This document shows positions 17,668 through 26,602 of a stretch of 64,000 nucleotides of DNA, one piece after another; position 1 is the stretch's first letter; the number at the start of each line of letters is the position of its first letter. This DNA comes from Anaerovirgula multivorans (lineage in GTDB: Bacteria; Bacillota; Clostridia; Peptostreptococcales; Natronincolaceae). The stretch is from positions 1-64,000 of the forward strand of contig NZ_FZOJ01000026.1 in NCBI RefSeq assembly GCF_900188145.1. Reading direction: 5' to 3'. The notes beneath the pieces are model-generated. The model saw only the letters and a program-made list of their open reading frames with translations. It was not told the origin of the DNA and made no database searches. A program made the position numbers and the translations under genes.

Positions 17668-19344
17668 ATGAGTTTCAAAAGCGATATAGAAATTGCACAA
17701 GAGGCAACGTTACAGGACATAAGAGAGATAGGAAAAAAGTTAGGATTAGTAGAAGATGATATCGAGCTTTATGGGAAATATAAGGCGAAGGTGGATTATA
17801 ACCTGCTTAAACAGGGAAAGACTGGTAAGCAAGCTAAGCTTATTTTAGTGTCAGCTATCAACCCAACGCCAGCAGGAGAAGGAAAGACAACAACTACCAT
17901 TGGAACCTCTGATGCCTTAAGTAGATTAGGTAATAAGACCATTGTAGCTTTAAGAGAACCATCCCTAGGTCCAGTATTTGGGGTGAAGGGTGGAGCTGCT
18001 GGAGGTGGCTATGCTCAAGTAGTACCTATGGAGGATATTAACTTACATTTTACAGGAGATTTCCATGCTATAGGAGCTGCCAATAACCTATTAGCAGCTA
18101 TGCTTGATAACCATATGAATCATGGTAATCTACTGGGAATAGATAATAGAAAAATCACATGGCGACGTGTTGTTGATATGAATGATCGACAACTAAGAAA
18201 TATTGTAAATGGTATGGGTGGTAAAGGAAATGGTATACCTAGAGAAGACGGTTTTGATATTACTGTAGCCTCTGAAGTAATGGCGGCCTTCTGCTTAGCC
18301 AGCGACATAGTGGACCTAAAAGAAAGACTAGGTAACATTATCGTAGCCTACACAAAAGATGATCGACCGATAACAGCGAAGGATTTGAATGCCCACGGAG
18401 CTATGGCGGCTCTACTAAAGGATGCATTAAAGCCGAACCTAGTACAAACCCTAGAAGGAACACCAGCTTTCGTACATGGTGGTCCCTTCGCCAATATCGC
18501 CCATGGCTGCAACTCTGTTATTGCAACAAAAATGGCAATGCACTTTGCTGATTATGTAGTAACGGAAGCTGGTTTTGGAGCGGATTTAGGAGCAGAAAAG
18601 TTTCTAGATATAAAATGTAGAAAATCAGGTTTGAAGCCAGATGCAGTTATTATTGTAGCAACTGTAAGAGCGTTAAAATATAACGGTGGTGTACCAAAGG
18701 ATCAATTAAGTCAAGAAAATCTAGAAGCATTGGAAAATGGATTACCAAATTTATTGAAGCATGTAGAAAACATTACAAAGGTATTTAAGCTGCCAGCTGT
18801 AGTAGCTATTAATAGATTTCCGTTAGATACAGAAGCAGAATTAGAGCTAGTAAGAAGCAAGTGTAAAGAATTAGGTGTCAACGTAGCTTTATCAGAAGTA
18901 TGGGCAAAAGGCGGAGAAGGCGGAGAAGAATTAGCAAAAGAAGTATTAAGACTGACGGAAGAAGAAAGTCAATTGGAGTACGTGTATGCATTAGATATGC
19001 CAATTGCAGAAAAGATTAAGGCGATTGCTACTAAAATTTATGGTGCTAGTGGTGTAGACTTCACACCTGCAACCTTAAAAGAAATAGATAAACTAGAAAA
19101 GCTAGGCTTTGGTAATCTACCAATTTGTATGGCAAAGACGCAGTACTCTTTAAGCGATAATCCAAAGCTATTAGGTAGACCAGAAGGATTTAACATTACT
19201 GTGAGACAAATTAAAGTATCCGCAGGAGCAGGCTTTATTGTAGCCCTCACAGGAGAAGTAATGACAATGCCAGGATTGCCAAAGGTACCTTCAGCTGAAC
19301 GGATTGACGTAGATGAAAAAGGAACTATTAGCGGATTATTTTAA
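17668..19344 (+). CDS. fhs: Formate-tetrahydrofolate ligase
   Basis: 558 residues, standard length. Interconverts formate, ATP and THF with 10-formyl-THF; in histidine or purine fermentation it runs toward formate and makes ATP. The P-loop block is [18 protein letters not shown] (near residue 68), followed by [19 protein letters not shown]. It lies after hutI with a 144-base gap and just before fchA. The intermediate dehydrogenase/cyclohydrolase folD is not here. Co-location with ftcD and fchA says the C1 unit from formiminoglutamate is converted to formate for energy. Confidence 0.96.
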   Translation: MSFKSDIEIAQEATLQDIREIGKKLGLVEDDIELYGKYKAKVDYNLLKQGKTGKQAKLILVSAINPTPAGEGKTTTTIGTSDALSRLGNKTIVALREPSLGPVFGVKGGAAGGGYAQVVPMEDINLHFTGDFHAIGAANNLLAAMLDNHMNHGNLLGIDNRKITWRRVVDMNDRQLRNIVNGMGGKGNGIPREDGFDITVASEVMAAFCLASDIVDLKERLGNIIVAYTKDDRPITAKDLNAHGAMAALLKDALKPNLVQTLEGTPAFVHGGPFANIAHGCNSVIATKMAMHFADYVVTEAGFGADLGAEKFLDIKCRKSGLKPDAVIIVATVRALKYNGGVPKDQLSQENLEALENGLPNLLKHVENITKVFKLPAVVAINRFPLDTEAELELVRSKCKELGVNVALSEVWAKGGEGGEELAKEVLRLTEEESQLEYVYALDMPIAEKIKAIATKIYGASGVDFTPATLKEIDKLEKLGFGNLPICMAKTQYSLSDNPKLLGRPEGFNITVRQIKVSAGAGFIVALTGEVMTMPGLPKVPSAERIDVDEKGTISGLF

Positions 19345-19366
19345 TGAAAAAAGGGGAGGAATAGAA

Positions 19367-19984
19367 ATGCTAGGAAACATGTCAGTAACAGATTTTTTAG
19401 AAAAAACAGCATCAAATGATCCAGTTCCAGGTGGAGGCAGTATTGCGGCTTTAAGTGCAGCCACTGCAGCTGCTTTAACGGAAATGGTAGCTAATTTAAC
19501 AATAGGCAAGAAGAAATATGTAGAAATGGAAGAAGAAATGAAAGAAGTAGCTAAAACGCTTTTGGCTGCGAGAGAAGAGCTGATCAGAGATATCGATAAA
19601 GATGCTGACTCCTATGACCAAGTAATGCAGGCATTCAAACTGCCTAAAGAAACAGAAGAAGAAATAGATGAAAGAAAAAATGCCATTCAAGAAGCAACAA
19701 AAAAGGCAGCACTAGTTCCACTAGAAGTAGCAAAAAAAGCTTTTGGTTTGATGGAAGCTATTGAAATGATTGTTGTAAAAGGCAATCAGAATGCTGTTAC
19801 TGATGGAGCTGTAGCAGCGATGATGGCGAGAACGGCTGTCCTTTCAGCATTATATAATGTTAAAATTAACCTGGGCTCTATTAAAGACGCTGCTTTTGTT
19901 GAAAAGGTGTCAGGAGAAGTGACAGAATTAGAAACAAAGATAGAGGTTATAGAAAAACAGATTCTTTCTAAGGTTCAATTATAG
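19367..19984 (+). CDS. fchA: Formimidotetrahydrofolate cyclodeaminase
   Basis: 205 residues. Converts 5-formimino-THF to 5,10-methenyl-THF and ammonia, completing the step after ftcD. Family signature DPVPGGGSIAALSAATAAAL near the N-terminus, and a helical body rich in Lys and Glu. The true start is ATG 19367 behind GGGGAGG; the frame extends back into fhs but has no site there. Last gene of the hut/C1 cluster; a 16-bp hairpin follows. Confidence 0.94.
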   Translation: MLGNMSVTDFLEKTASNDPVPGGGSIAALSAATAAALTEMVANLTIGKKKYVEMEEEMKEVAKTLLAAREELIRDIDKDADSYDQVMQAFKLPKETEEEIDERKNAIQEATKKAALVPLEVAKKAFGLMEAIEMIVVKGNQNAVTDGAVAAMMARTAVLSALYNVKINLGSIKDAAFVEKVSGEVTELETKIEVIEKQILSKVQL

Positions 19985-20010
19985 GTTCGATTAAAACATC
20001 AATGGTATTT

Positions 20011-20052
20011 GAAGGGAGACATAGTGGAAGTACAAACACTATGTCTCCCTTC
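20011..20052 (+). terminator. Terminator-like hairpin after fchA
   Basis: A perfect 16-bp stem (20011-20026 with 20037-20052) around GAAGTACAAA-type loop sequence. The following sequence is only weakly T-rich, but stem strength and position at the operon end support termination. Confidence 0.75.
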
Positions 20053-20139
20053 ACTTATATATAGTTGTGAAAAAAGTTTTATTATATAGGTAGAATCATT
20101 TATAATAGAGTTATTAATTAAATTAAAGGAGGCGGTAAA

Positions 20140-23100
20140 ATGACAAAAATTTGTGTAAAGTTATTTAGCACACCAACCATTGAAAAAGATCATGAAAAAA
20201 TCTTTTTACCCTTCCGTAAAGCAGAGGCATTGTTTTATTATTTAGTTGTGCAGCAGCAGGCTACCAGAGATGAACTGGTGAATTTGTTATGGGGAGAGGT
20301 AGAAGAGGAAACTGCTAAAAAAAATCTAAGACATGCTATGTATAAGATTAGAAAGGTTTTTGATATGGATATTATTATATCTCCTCAAAAGTCTATAGTG
20401 ATGCTAAATCCTGAAATAAGTATAGAAAGTGATTTGAAAGTCTTTCTTCAAGATGAAGAAAACAATATTGAAGCTTATAAGGGAGAATTTCTTCAGGGAT
20501 TTTTGGTGAAGGATGCAGAGGACTTTGAAAACTGGATATCACAAACTAGAGAAACCTACAGGGATCTATACATTACAAAGCTATATAAAAGAATCAATGA
20601 ATATATAGAAAATCAGGAGGAAAACCTAGTAGAACAATATACAAAACTATTAATTCACGTAGATGCTTTTAATGAAAGAGCTTATCGAATTCTTATGGAA
20701 ATTTATAAAAACCAAGGTAACTACAACAAGGCAATAGATATTTATCATAGATTGTGTGAAGTACTAGAGCAAGAGCTGGGTATTACGCCAGATAATAAAA
20801 CAAAGGAAATATTTGAAGAAATATTGATGGTTCAAGATAGCAAAGATAACCATAGCAAAGATAACTTAGAAGAATTTTTCTATGGAAGAAATAAAGAAAT
20901 TCAGATGCTAAATAAGAACTTTAAAGATTTTATTGAAGAAAAGACATTCAAGTCAATGATCATAACAGGAGAAGCAGGCATTGGCAAAACAAAATTAAAA
21001 GATAAGGTTTTACAAAAGTTTAAACAGAAAGATGTATATTTATTACAGAGCAACTGCTATCAAGCAGAGGAAGAATACTTCTTAAAGCCATGGAACACAA
21101 TCTTCACCATGCTATTTGCAGAAATCAAAGGAGAAAAGATAAATATTCCACCGCTTTGGAGAAATATTTTAGCCTCCATGTTTCCTGTTTTTGCAATCGA
21201 TGATACTCCTATCCATGTAAATATGGTGGAGGAGCTTAATCAGTATAAGTATAGAGTGATGGAGGAAGCAGTAATAGGCCTCTTCAAAAGGCTTAGTCAA
21301 AAGAAAAAGGTAGTCATCGTTTTTGAAGATTTACAGTGGATTGATACAATGAGCTTATCTCTACTAAACAGCATTCTATTACAAAATGATAGAAAAAACA
21401 TTTTCTTTATTGGAACCTGTAGAGATGTGTATCTTTCTAAGATTGATGGATTCATGACTAAAATGAAAAAATATGATGTAATGGAAGAAATCTATTTACC
21501 AAGGTTTGCACCATCGGAAGTTGCAGATTTTATTTATAAGGCTTTACCTAATATGAAAACCAATGAAATCATAGCACGGGAAATTTACAGAGAGACTGAG
21601 GGGAATACCTTTTTCATCATGGAGTATCTAAATTCTATAAAAGAGAAAGGAAACTTTGAAAAAATAACACCCAAAATGCAGGATATTTTAAAGAGTAGGT
21701 TTTTAGAAATTTCCAAGGAAACTAAAAAGTTATTAAATATTATCTCTCTCTTTTTTGATAAAGCATCTTTAGATATTTTACAAAGATTAATGGATAAAGA
21801 TGAATTAGAAGTAATGAATATTATAGAGGAACTACAGGATAAAAGAATTATTATGGAAATAGAGGAATCTGATAAAATCAGCTTTCAATTTACCCACTCA
21901 AAGCTAAGGGAATTTATTTACATGCAGCAATCATCAGCTATGAGAAGAGTGCTACATAGTAAGGTGGCTTCTATATTAGAAGATCAACTAAAGCATGAAA
22001 ACATGGATAAATTAATTTACTCAAAATTAATCTACCATTTTTCTAATGCTGGCGATAAAATCAATACATTGAAATATAGCATAAAAAATGTTAATACCTA
22101 TATGGATTTTACCCATGAAGTTATTCCGGTGTTAAATGATACTACTCCTCAAAAAAGGGAGATTCTTCATGTTGGAGAAAAGGAACTCGTCAAATATCTT
22201 CAAGATATAGAAGTCCAAGTGAAGGATTTAAGTAATCAAATGAACCCATCAAAAGAAATGACAAAACTACAGATTGAATTTTTTCATATAATGGGAAGAT
22301 ATTTAATTGCAGAAGGTGAATATGAAAAGGGAATTCACTATATCGAAGAAATGATTCAAGCTTCTAAAGCTATAGGAGAATATGAGTATACCTTAAGAGG
22401 TTATAGACAGATGATTAACTATTGTATTCAAACCCACAATATTGAAAAGATGCAACATTATGTGGAAGAAGGACTTCAACTGTCTGGAAAGCATAGCTAT
22501 CCAAAAGAAGAGGGGATTTTGCTAAGATTAAAAGGTTTAAACAAAATGATGGAAGGGCAATACCAACAAGCAGAAGAGTTTTTAAAACAATCTATTAACA
22601 TTTTTAAAGAAATTAGTAGATTCGATGACAAATATCTATTAAATATTGCAGCTGCATACAACTATATTGGAGAGATAAGAAGATATAATATGATGTTTTC
22701 CAGTGCTTTAAGCTATTATGATAAAGCAATGATGATTTGTGATGAACAAAAGATTATAAAAGGCTTAACTATGTTTAATACGAATGCAGGACAAGCAGCA
22801 TTTGATATGGGAGATTACGATAGGGCAAAGGACTATTTCCAGAAGGCTATTGTTTATTATCGTCAATTAGAGGTCCTATGGGGAAGATCTATAGCAGAGG
22901 GTTATATGGCGTTGTTATTAGTACGGGAAGGTCAATACAAAGAAGCGTTGCAATATCTTAAAGGAGCAGAAGTCTATGCCAGAAAACTGAAGAGTCCCTA
23001 TGAAATGGGATTGATTTATAGAATCATGGCAGAAATAAGAGTAATGATGAAGAAAAATAAAGATTTAAACAAGGTATTTTATCAGTATTTGAGATTAGAA

Positions 23101-23202
23101 GTGAAGGATTATTGTAGGACTGGAATTGCTTTTTTAAGTGAAGTGAAGGATAGCTACGAAAAGGAAATCATGAAGGTTTTTATAAAAGATACAAGTAATT
23201 AA
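20140..23202 (+). CDS. SARP/BTAD transcriptional regulator with AAA ATPase and TPR domains (paralogue 1)
   Basis: 1,020 residues. Order: OmpR-like winged helix (about 1-95; FRKAEALFYYLVVQQ and AKKNLRHAMYKIRKVF), BTAD helical domain (about 97-240), AAA/STAND-type ATPase with Walker A GEAGIGKTK (about 278-286) and Walker B VVIVFEDLQWID (about 390-401), then a TPR-rich C-terminal third (about 690-990). Such proteins resemble AfsR/SARP and MalT-type activators: the ATPase gates an effector signal sensed by the repeats. No fused signal peptide. ATG 20140 follows AAAGGAGG. It lies directly before a paralogue and between the hut operon and the BCCT/molybdenum hydroxylase genes, so it is a candidate regulator of one or both. 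Ligand unknown. Confidence 0.88.
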   Translation: MTKICVKLFSTPTIEKDHEKIFLPFRKAEALFYYLVVQQQATRDELVNLLWGEVEEETAKKNLRHAMYKIRKVFDMDIIISPQKSIVMLNPEISIESDLKVFLQDEENNIEAYKGEFLQGFLVKDAEDFENWISQTRETYRDLYITKLYKRINEYIENQEENLVEQYTKLLIHVDAFNERAYRILMEIYKNQGNYNKAIDIYHRLCEVLEQELGITPDNKTKEIFEEILMVQDSKDNHSKDNLEEFFYGRNKEIQMLNKNFKDFIEEKTFKSMIITGEAGIGKTKLKDKVLQKFKQKDVYLLQSNCYQAEEEYFLKPWNTIFTMLFAEIKGEKINIPPLWRNILASMFPVFAIDDTPIHVNMVEELNQYKYRVMEEAVIGLFKRLSQKKKVVIVFEDLQWIDTMSLSLLNSILLQNDRKNIFFIGTCRDVYLSKIDGFMTKMKKYDVMEEIYLPRFAPSEVADFIYKALPNMKTNEIIAREIYRETEGNTFFIMEYLNSIKEKGNFEKITPKMQDILKSRFLEISKETKKLLNIISLFFDKASLDILQRLMDKDELEVMNIIEELQDKRIIMEIEESDKISFQFTHSKLREFIYMQQSSAMRRVLHSKVASILEDQLKHENMDKLIYSKLIYHFSNAGDKINTLKYSIKNVNTYMDFTHEVIPVLNDTTPQKREILHVGEKELVKYLQDIEVQVKDLSNQMNPSKEMTKLQIEFFHIMGRYLIAEGEYEKGIHYIEEMIQASKAIGEYEYTLRGYRQMINYCIQTHNIEKMQHYVEEGLQLSGKHSYPKEEGILLRLKGLNKMMEGQYQQAEEFLKQSINIFKEISRFDDKYLLNIAAAYNYIGEIRRYNMMFSSALSYYDKAMMICDEQKIIKGLTMFNTNAGQAAFDMGDYDRAKDYFQKAIVYYRQLEVLWGRSIAEGYMALLLVREGQYKEALQYLKGAEVYARKLKSPYEMGLIYRIMAEIRVMMKKNKDLNKVFYQYLRLEVKDYCRTGIAFLSEVKDSYEKEIMKVFIKDTSN

Positions 23203-23232
23203 TTTATAGTAAAACATAGACGGGGTGAGGAA

Positions 23233-26200
23233 ATGACTATTATAACAGCAAAATTATTAGGGAATCCTATGATTTATAAAAATAATAAACAGATTACTTT
23301 TCCCTATAAAAAAGCAGAGGCTTTATTTTATTATTTATTAATCGAAAAAAGGGTTTCGAGAGATATATTAGTTAACCTCTTTTGGGGAACAGTAACAGAG
23401 GAGGTAGCGAAAAAAAATTTACGAAATGCTGTTTATATGGTAAAAAAAGCTTTTGACGAAGATGTGTTATTATCACCTCAAAGGTCAATGATCATTTTAA
23501 ATCCAGACATTAGCTTTCAAATAGATACAGAAAAGTTTATACAATCCAAAGAAAAGATTCCTCTAAAAAATTATGTAGGAGATTTCTTAGAGGGATTTTT
23601 TGTTAAGGATGCAGAAGGATTTGAAGGATGGATGTTAGATTTAAGAGATAAATATAAAGATGTATATGTATATAAGCTTCATCATGAGGTGGAAATTTCC
23701 TACGAGAATAATGAGTATAAAAAAGCAGAAAAACATTGTAAGACACTAATCAATATTGATGAATTTGATGAAAAAGCTTACAGACAACTTATGATAATTT
23801 ATCAAGCACAAGGAAAATATAATCAGGGAATTGATATTTATAATAGATTAGTAGAAATATTGAAAAAAGAATTAGCAATTACTCCTGATATGAAGACAAT
23901 CAAGTTAGCAGAAGAATTAATAAAAGAAAAGTCTCAAAAGGAAACTACAGATAAAAAACAGTATAAAGATTTTTTTTATGGTAGGAAAAAAGAATTACAG
24001 CTATTGGAGAAAGATTACCAGAATTTTATTAATGATCAAGGTTGTAAATCTTTTTTTGTCATAGGTGAGGCAGGAATAGGTAAAAGCAAATTGTTAGAAG
24101 TCTTTCTAAAAGCTCATGATATAAATGAAGATCAAATTTTCTTTACCTATTGCTATCAAGCAGAAGAAAATTATTTACTAAAACCCTGGAACATTATTTT
24201 TTCTAAACTTTCAAATGTTATTGAAAAAAATGACATTGAAATACCTATATTACAAAAAAATATTGCCAGTTATATGTTTCCAGCTTTTTCTAATCATAAC
24301 AATGTATCTACTATTAATTCTGTTGAAAACTTAGATTTCTTAAAATATCAGGTAATGGAAAACAACATGATTGATATATTAGAAAGAATGGCAAAATATA
24401 AAAAAAATATTTTAATTTTTGAAGATTTACAATGGGCAGATTCTATGAGTATAACGCTACTAAAAAATCTTATTCTGCACAATAGAAACAATTCCATTAT
24501 GATTTTTGGAACCTGTAGAAATGAGTATAGAAAAAAGCTAGATGATTTTTCAACAGAGCTAGGAGCCCATGATTTAATTTATAAATTAGAATTGAGAAGA
24601 TTCAACAAGGATGAAATGATTGATTTTTCAATACAATTGATGCCAAACTACCCTTTTAATCAGCAGATTAGGGAATTAATATATAGAGAAACAGAAGGTA
24701 ATCCATTTTTTCTAAAGGAGCTTTTAAATAATATTCAAGAAAATAGGAAAGGCATCCAAATAACTGCTAAGATGGAGGATATTATTCGAGCTAGATTTTT
24801 AAATGTTTCAGAGGAAGGAAAAAAAATATTAAACATTATATCCGTTTTTTTTGATGGTGCGCCCTTCAAATATTTACAAGAGATTAGTGATAAAAGTGAC
24901 ATGGAACTAATGGATATTATTGAGGAATTACAAGATAGAGATATCCTGAAGGAAATGATGGGCATTGAGGATGTTGAACTGATTTTTACCCATCAAAAAT
25001 TAAGGGAGTATTTATATATGCAGTTATCTCTTTCTAGAAAAAAGGTTTTACATGAAAGAATAGGCAGTCTTATTGAGGGTAAGTTGAAAAAAGTGAAAAG
25101 TGATATGCTTTTATATTCAAAACTGATTTATCATTTTTCCAATGCAGGAAACTGGATTGCTGCATTAAAGTATAGTATTAAAAATTTAGAGGAATATCTT
25201 TATTTTAATCATGAAATATTTCCTGTAATTAATAGTGAAGGCAATAGTGCTGAAGCGTACCTATATTTAACACAGGATCAGGCCAAGACAAAGATTAAGG
25301 AAATAGAGGCGCTATTGCAGAAGGTAAAGGGAGAAAATCATGGTAACAGTGAATTGAGAAAGTTAGAAATGGCCTATTTGCATATGGAGGGACGACTTTG
25401 TATCCGGCAAGGGAACTATGATAAAGGAATGCATATCATAAGAGAGATTATTGATAAATCTTTGGAAGAAAAGGAATATACACTGGCTCTAAAAGGCTAT
25501 CGTCAAATGATTTATTATTGCATTAATACGCAAAATATAGTATTGATGGTAGAATTAATTGAAAAAGCATTAGAGATTGCTGAAAAGCAAGAAGATAAAG
25601 AAGAAATAGGTATTCTTTATAGATTGAAGGGTTTACTGAAAATAATAGAGGGGGAATATGAGGAAGGAGAAGAAATTCTAAAAAACGCTATTCTTATTTT
25701 TAATACGCTTCCTCAACCAGAGAAATATCTTCTTAATATAGCAGCAGCCTATAATTATATTGGAGAAAGCAAAAGACATAATCAAAAATTTCAAGAGGCT
25801 ATAGACTATTATAAAAAAGCTATAGCTATATGCCAAGAGAAAAAAATACTTAGGGGATTAGCGATCTTTCAGACCAATACAGGCTTGGCTTTTCATGCTA
25901 TGGGAGAGGATGAAAAGGCTAAAAGTTATTTTAATAAGGCATTAAAGATCTATAAAAAGCTAGATTCCTTATGGGGACGTTCAATAGCCTTTGGACACTT
26001 ATCCCTTATTTTAATTAAAGAGGGCAAATATCAAGAAGCACTACAATACCTGCTTAAGGCTGAAGGAGACGCTCAAAAATTAAAAAGCCCCTATGAAACA
26101 GCACTAGTATTAAGAGTGAAGGCAGAGATTTCTAAACAAATGAAAAGAGATGAAGTCTTAAATAAGGTTTTCTTTCTTTATATAAATAAAGGGGTTGAAG

Positions 26201-26286
26201 TCTACTGTAGAGAAGGCATCGATATTTTAAAGGAATTAAAAGGATATTATGAAATTAACCTATTTAAACAACTGATAGAAAGTTAA
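23233..26286 (+). CDS. SARP/BTAD transcriptional regulator with AAA ATPase and TPR domains (paralogue 2)
   Basis: 1,017 residues with the same domain order as the gene 30 bases upstream. Clear collinear similarity runs through the whole length: PYKKAEALFYYLLIEKRVSRD, Walker A GEAGIGKSK (about 279-287), Walker B ILIFEDLQWAD, CYQAEENYLLKPWN, and the TPR tail with LKSPYE. The pair arose by tandem duplication and has since diverged widely, so both are probably maintained with separate roles, for example different ligands, or as a heteromer. ATG 23233 follows GGGGTGAGG. Probably co-transcribed with paralogue 1. A terminator follows. Confidence 0.88.
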   Translation: MTIITAKLLGNPMIYKNNKQITFPYKKAEALFYYLLIEKRVSRDILVNLFWGTVTEEVAKKNLRNAVYMVKKAFDEDVLLSPQRSMIILNPDISFQIDTEKFIQSKEKIPLKNYVGDFLEGFFVKDAEGFEGWMLDLRDKYKDVYVYKLHHEVEISYENNEYKKAEKHCKTLINIDEFDEKAYRQLMIIYQAQGKYNQGIDIYNRLVEILKKELAITPDMKTIKLAEELIKEKSQKETTDKKQYKDFFYGRKKELQLLEKDYQNFINDQGCKSFFVIGEAGIGKSKLLEVFLKAHDINEDQIFFTYCYQAEENYLLKPWNIIFSKLSNVIEKNDIEIPILQKNIASYMFPAFSNHNNVSTINSVENLDFLKYQVMENNMIDILERMAKYKKNILIFEDLQWADSMSITLLKNLILHNRNNSIMIFGTCRNEYRKKLDDFSTELGAHDLIYKLELRRFNKDEMIDFSIQLMPNYPFNQQIRELIYRETEGNPFFLKELLNNIQENRKGIQITAKMEDIIRARFLNVSEEGKKILNIISVFFDGAPFKYLQEISDKSDMELMDIIEELQDRDILKEMMGIEDVELIFTHQKLREYLYMQLSLSRKKVLHERIGSLIEGKLKKVKSDMLLYSKLIYHFSNAGNWIAALKYSIKNLEEYLYFNHEIFPVINSEGNSAEAYLYLTQDQAKTKIKEIEALLQKVKGENHGNSELRKLEMAYLHMEGRLCIRQGNYDKGMHIIREIIDKSLEEKEYTLALKGYRQMIYYCINTQNIVLMVELIEKALEIAEKQEDKEEIGILYRLKGLLKIIEGEYEEGEEILKNAILIFNTLPQPEKYLLNIAAAYNYIGESKRHNQKFQEAIDYYKKAIAICQEKKILRGLAIFQTNTGLAFHAMGEDEKAKSYFNKALKIYKKLDSLWGRSIAFGHLSLILIKEGKYQEALQYLLKAEGDAQKLKSPYETALVLRVKAEISKQMKRDEVLNKVFFLYINKGVEVYCREGIDILKELKGYYEINLFKQLIES

Positions 26287-26329
26287 ATTTTACCTCTATT
26301 CTTCTTAACAGATATATTTTACAATTAAG

Positions 26330-26366
26330 AAAATCCAGTATTTTTTCAATGCTGGATTTTGACTTT
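26330..26366 (+). terminator. Terminator after the SARP pair
   Basis: A 13-bp stem with one wobble pair (AAAATCCAGTATT, 26330-26342, with AATGCTGGATTTT, 26348-26360), then TGACTTTTTA. Confidence 0.85.
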
Positions 26367-26602
26367 TTATGGACGATAGACTGTTAAAATGTAATCAAAC
26401 TGTATAAATGTAAGAAAATTCACTTTTGTCAAAAACTTATATTTTTTTAGCAATAATAAGTATATTTTTTTAGATTAAATAGAAAATAGTCTGTCTCAAA
26501 ATTATGGACAGCCTATGATTTCCATATTACACTTCAATGATTGTCTGGTGAATTTTCTTAGAATTATTAGTTGAATCATTAGAAAATTAAGGGGGAAATT
26601 GA
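26367..26602 (+). promoter_or_regulatory. Leader of the BCCT gene with a spaced direct repeat
   Basis: No gene is seen. The 13-mer TATATTTTTTTAG occurs twice, at 26438-26450 and 26461-26473, 23 bases apart from start to start, which is about two helical turns. SARP regulators bind direct repeats at one- or two-turn spacing, so this could be an operator for the neighbouring regulators, but AT-rich DNA makes chance repeats likely. A ribosome site GGGGG precedes the BCCT start. Confidence 0.35.
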
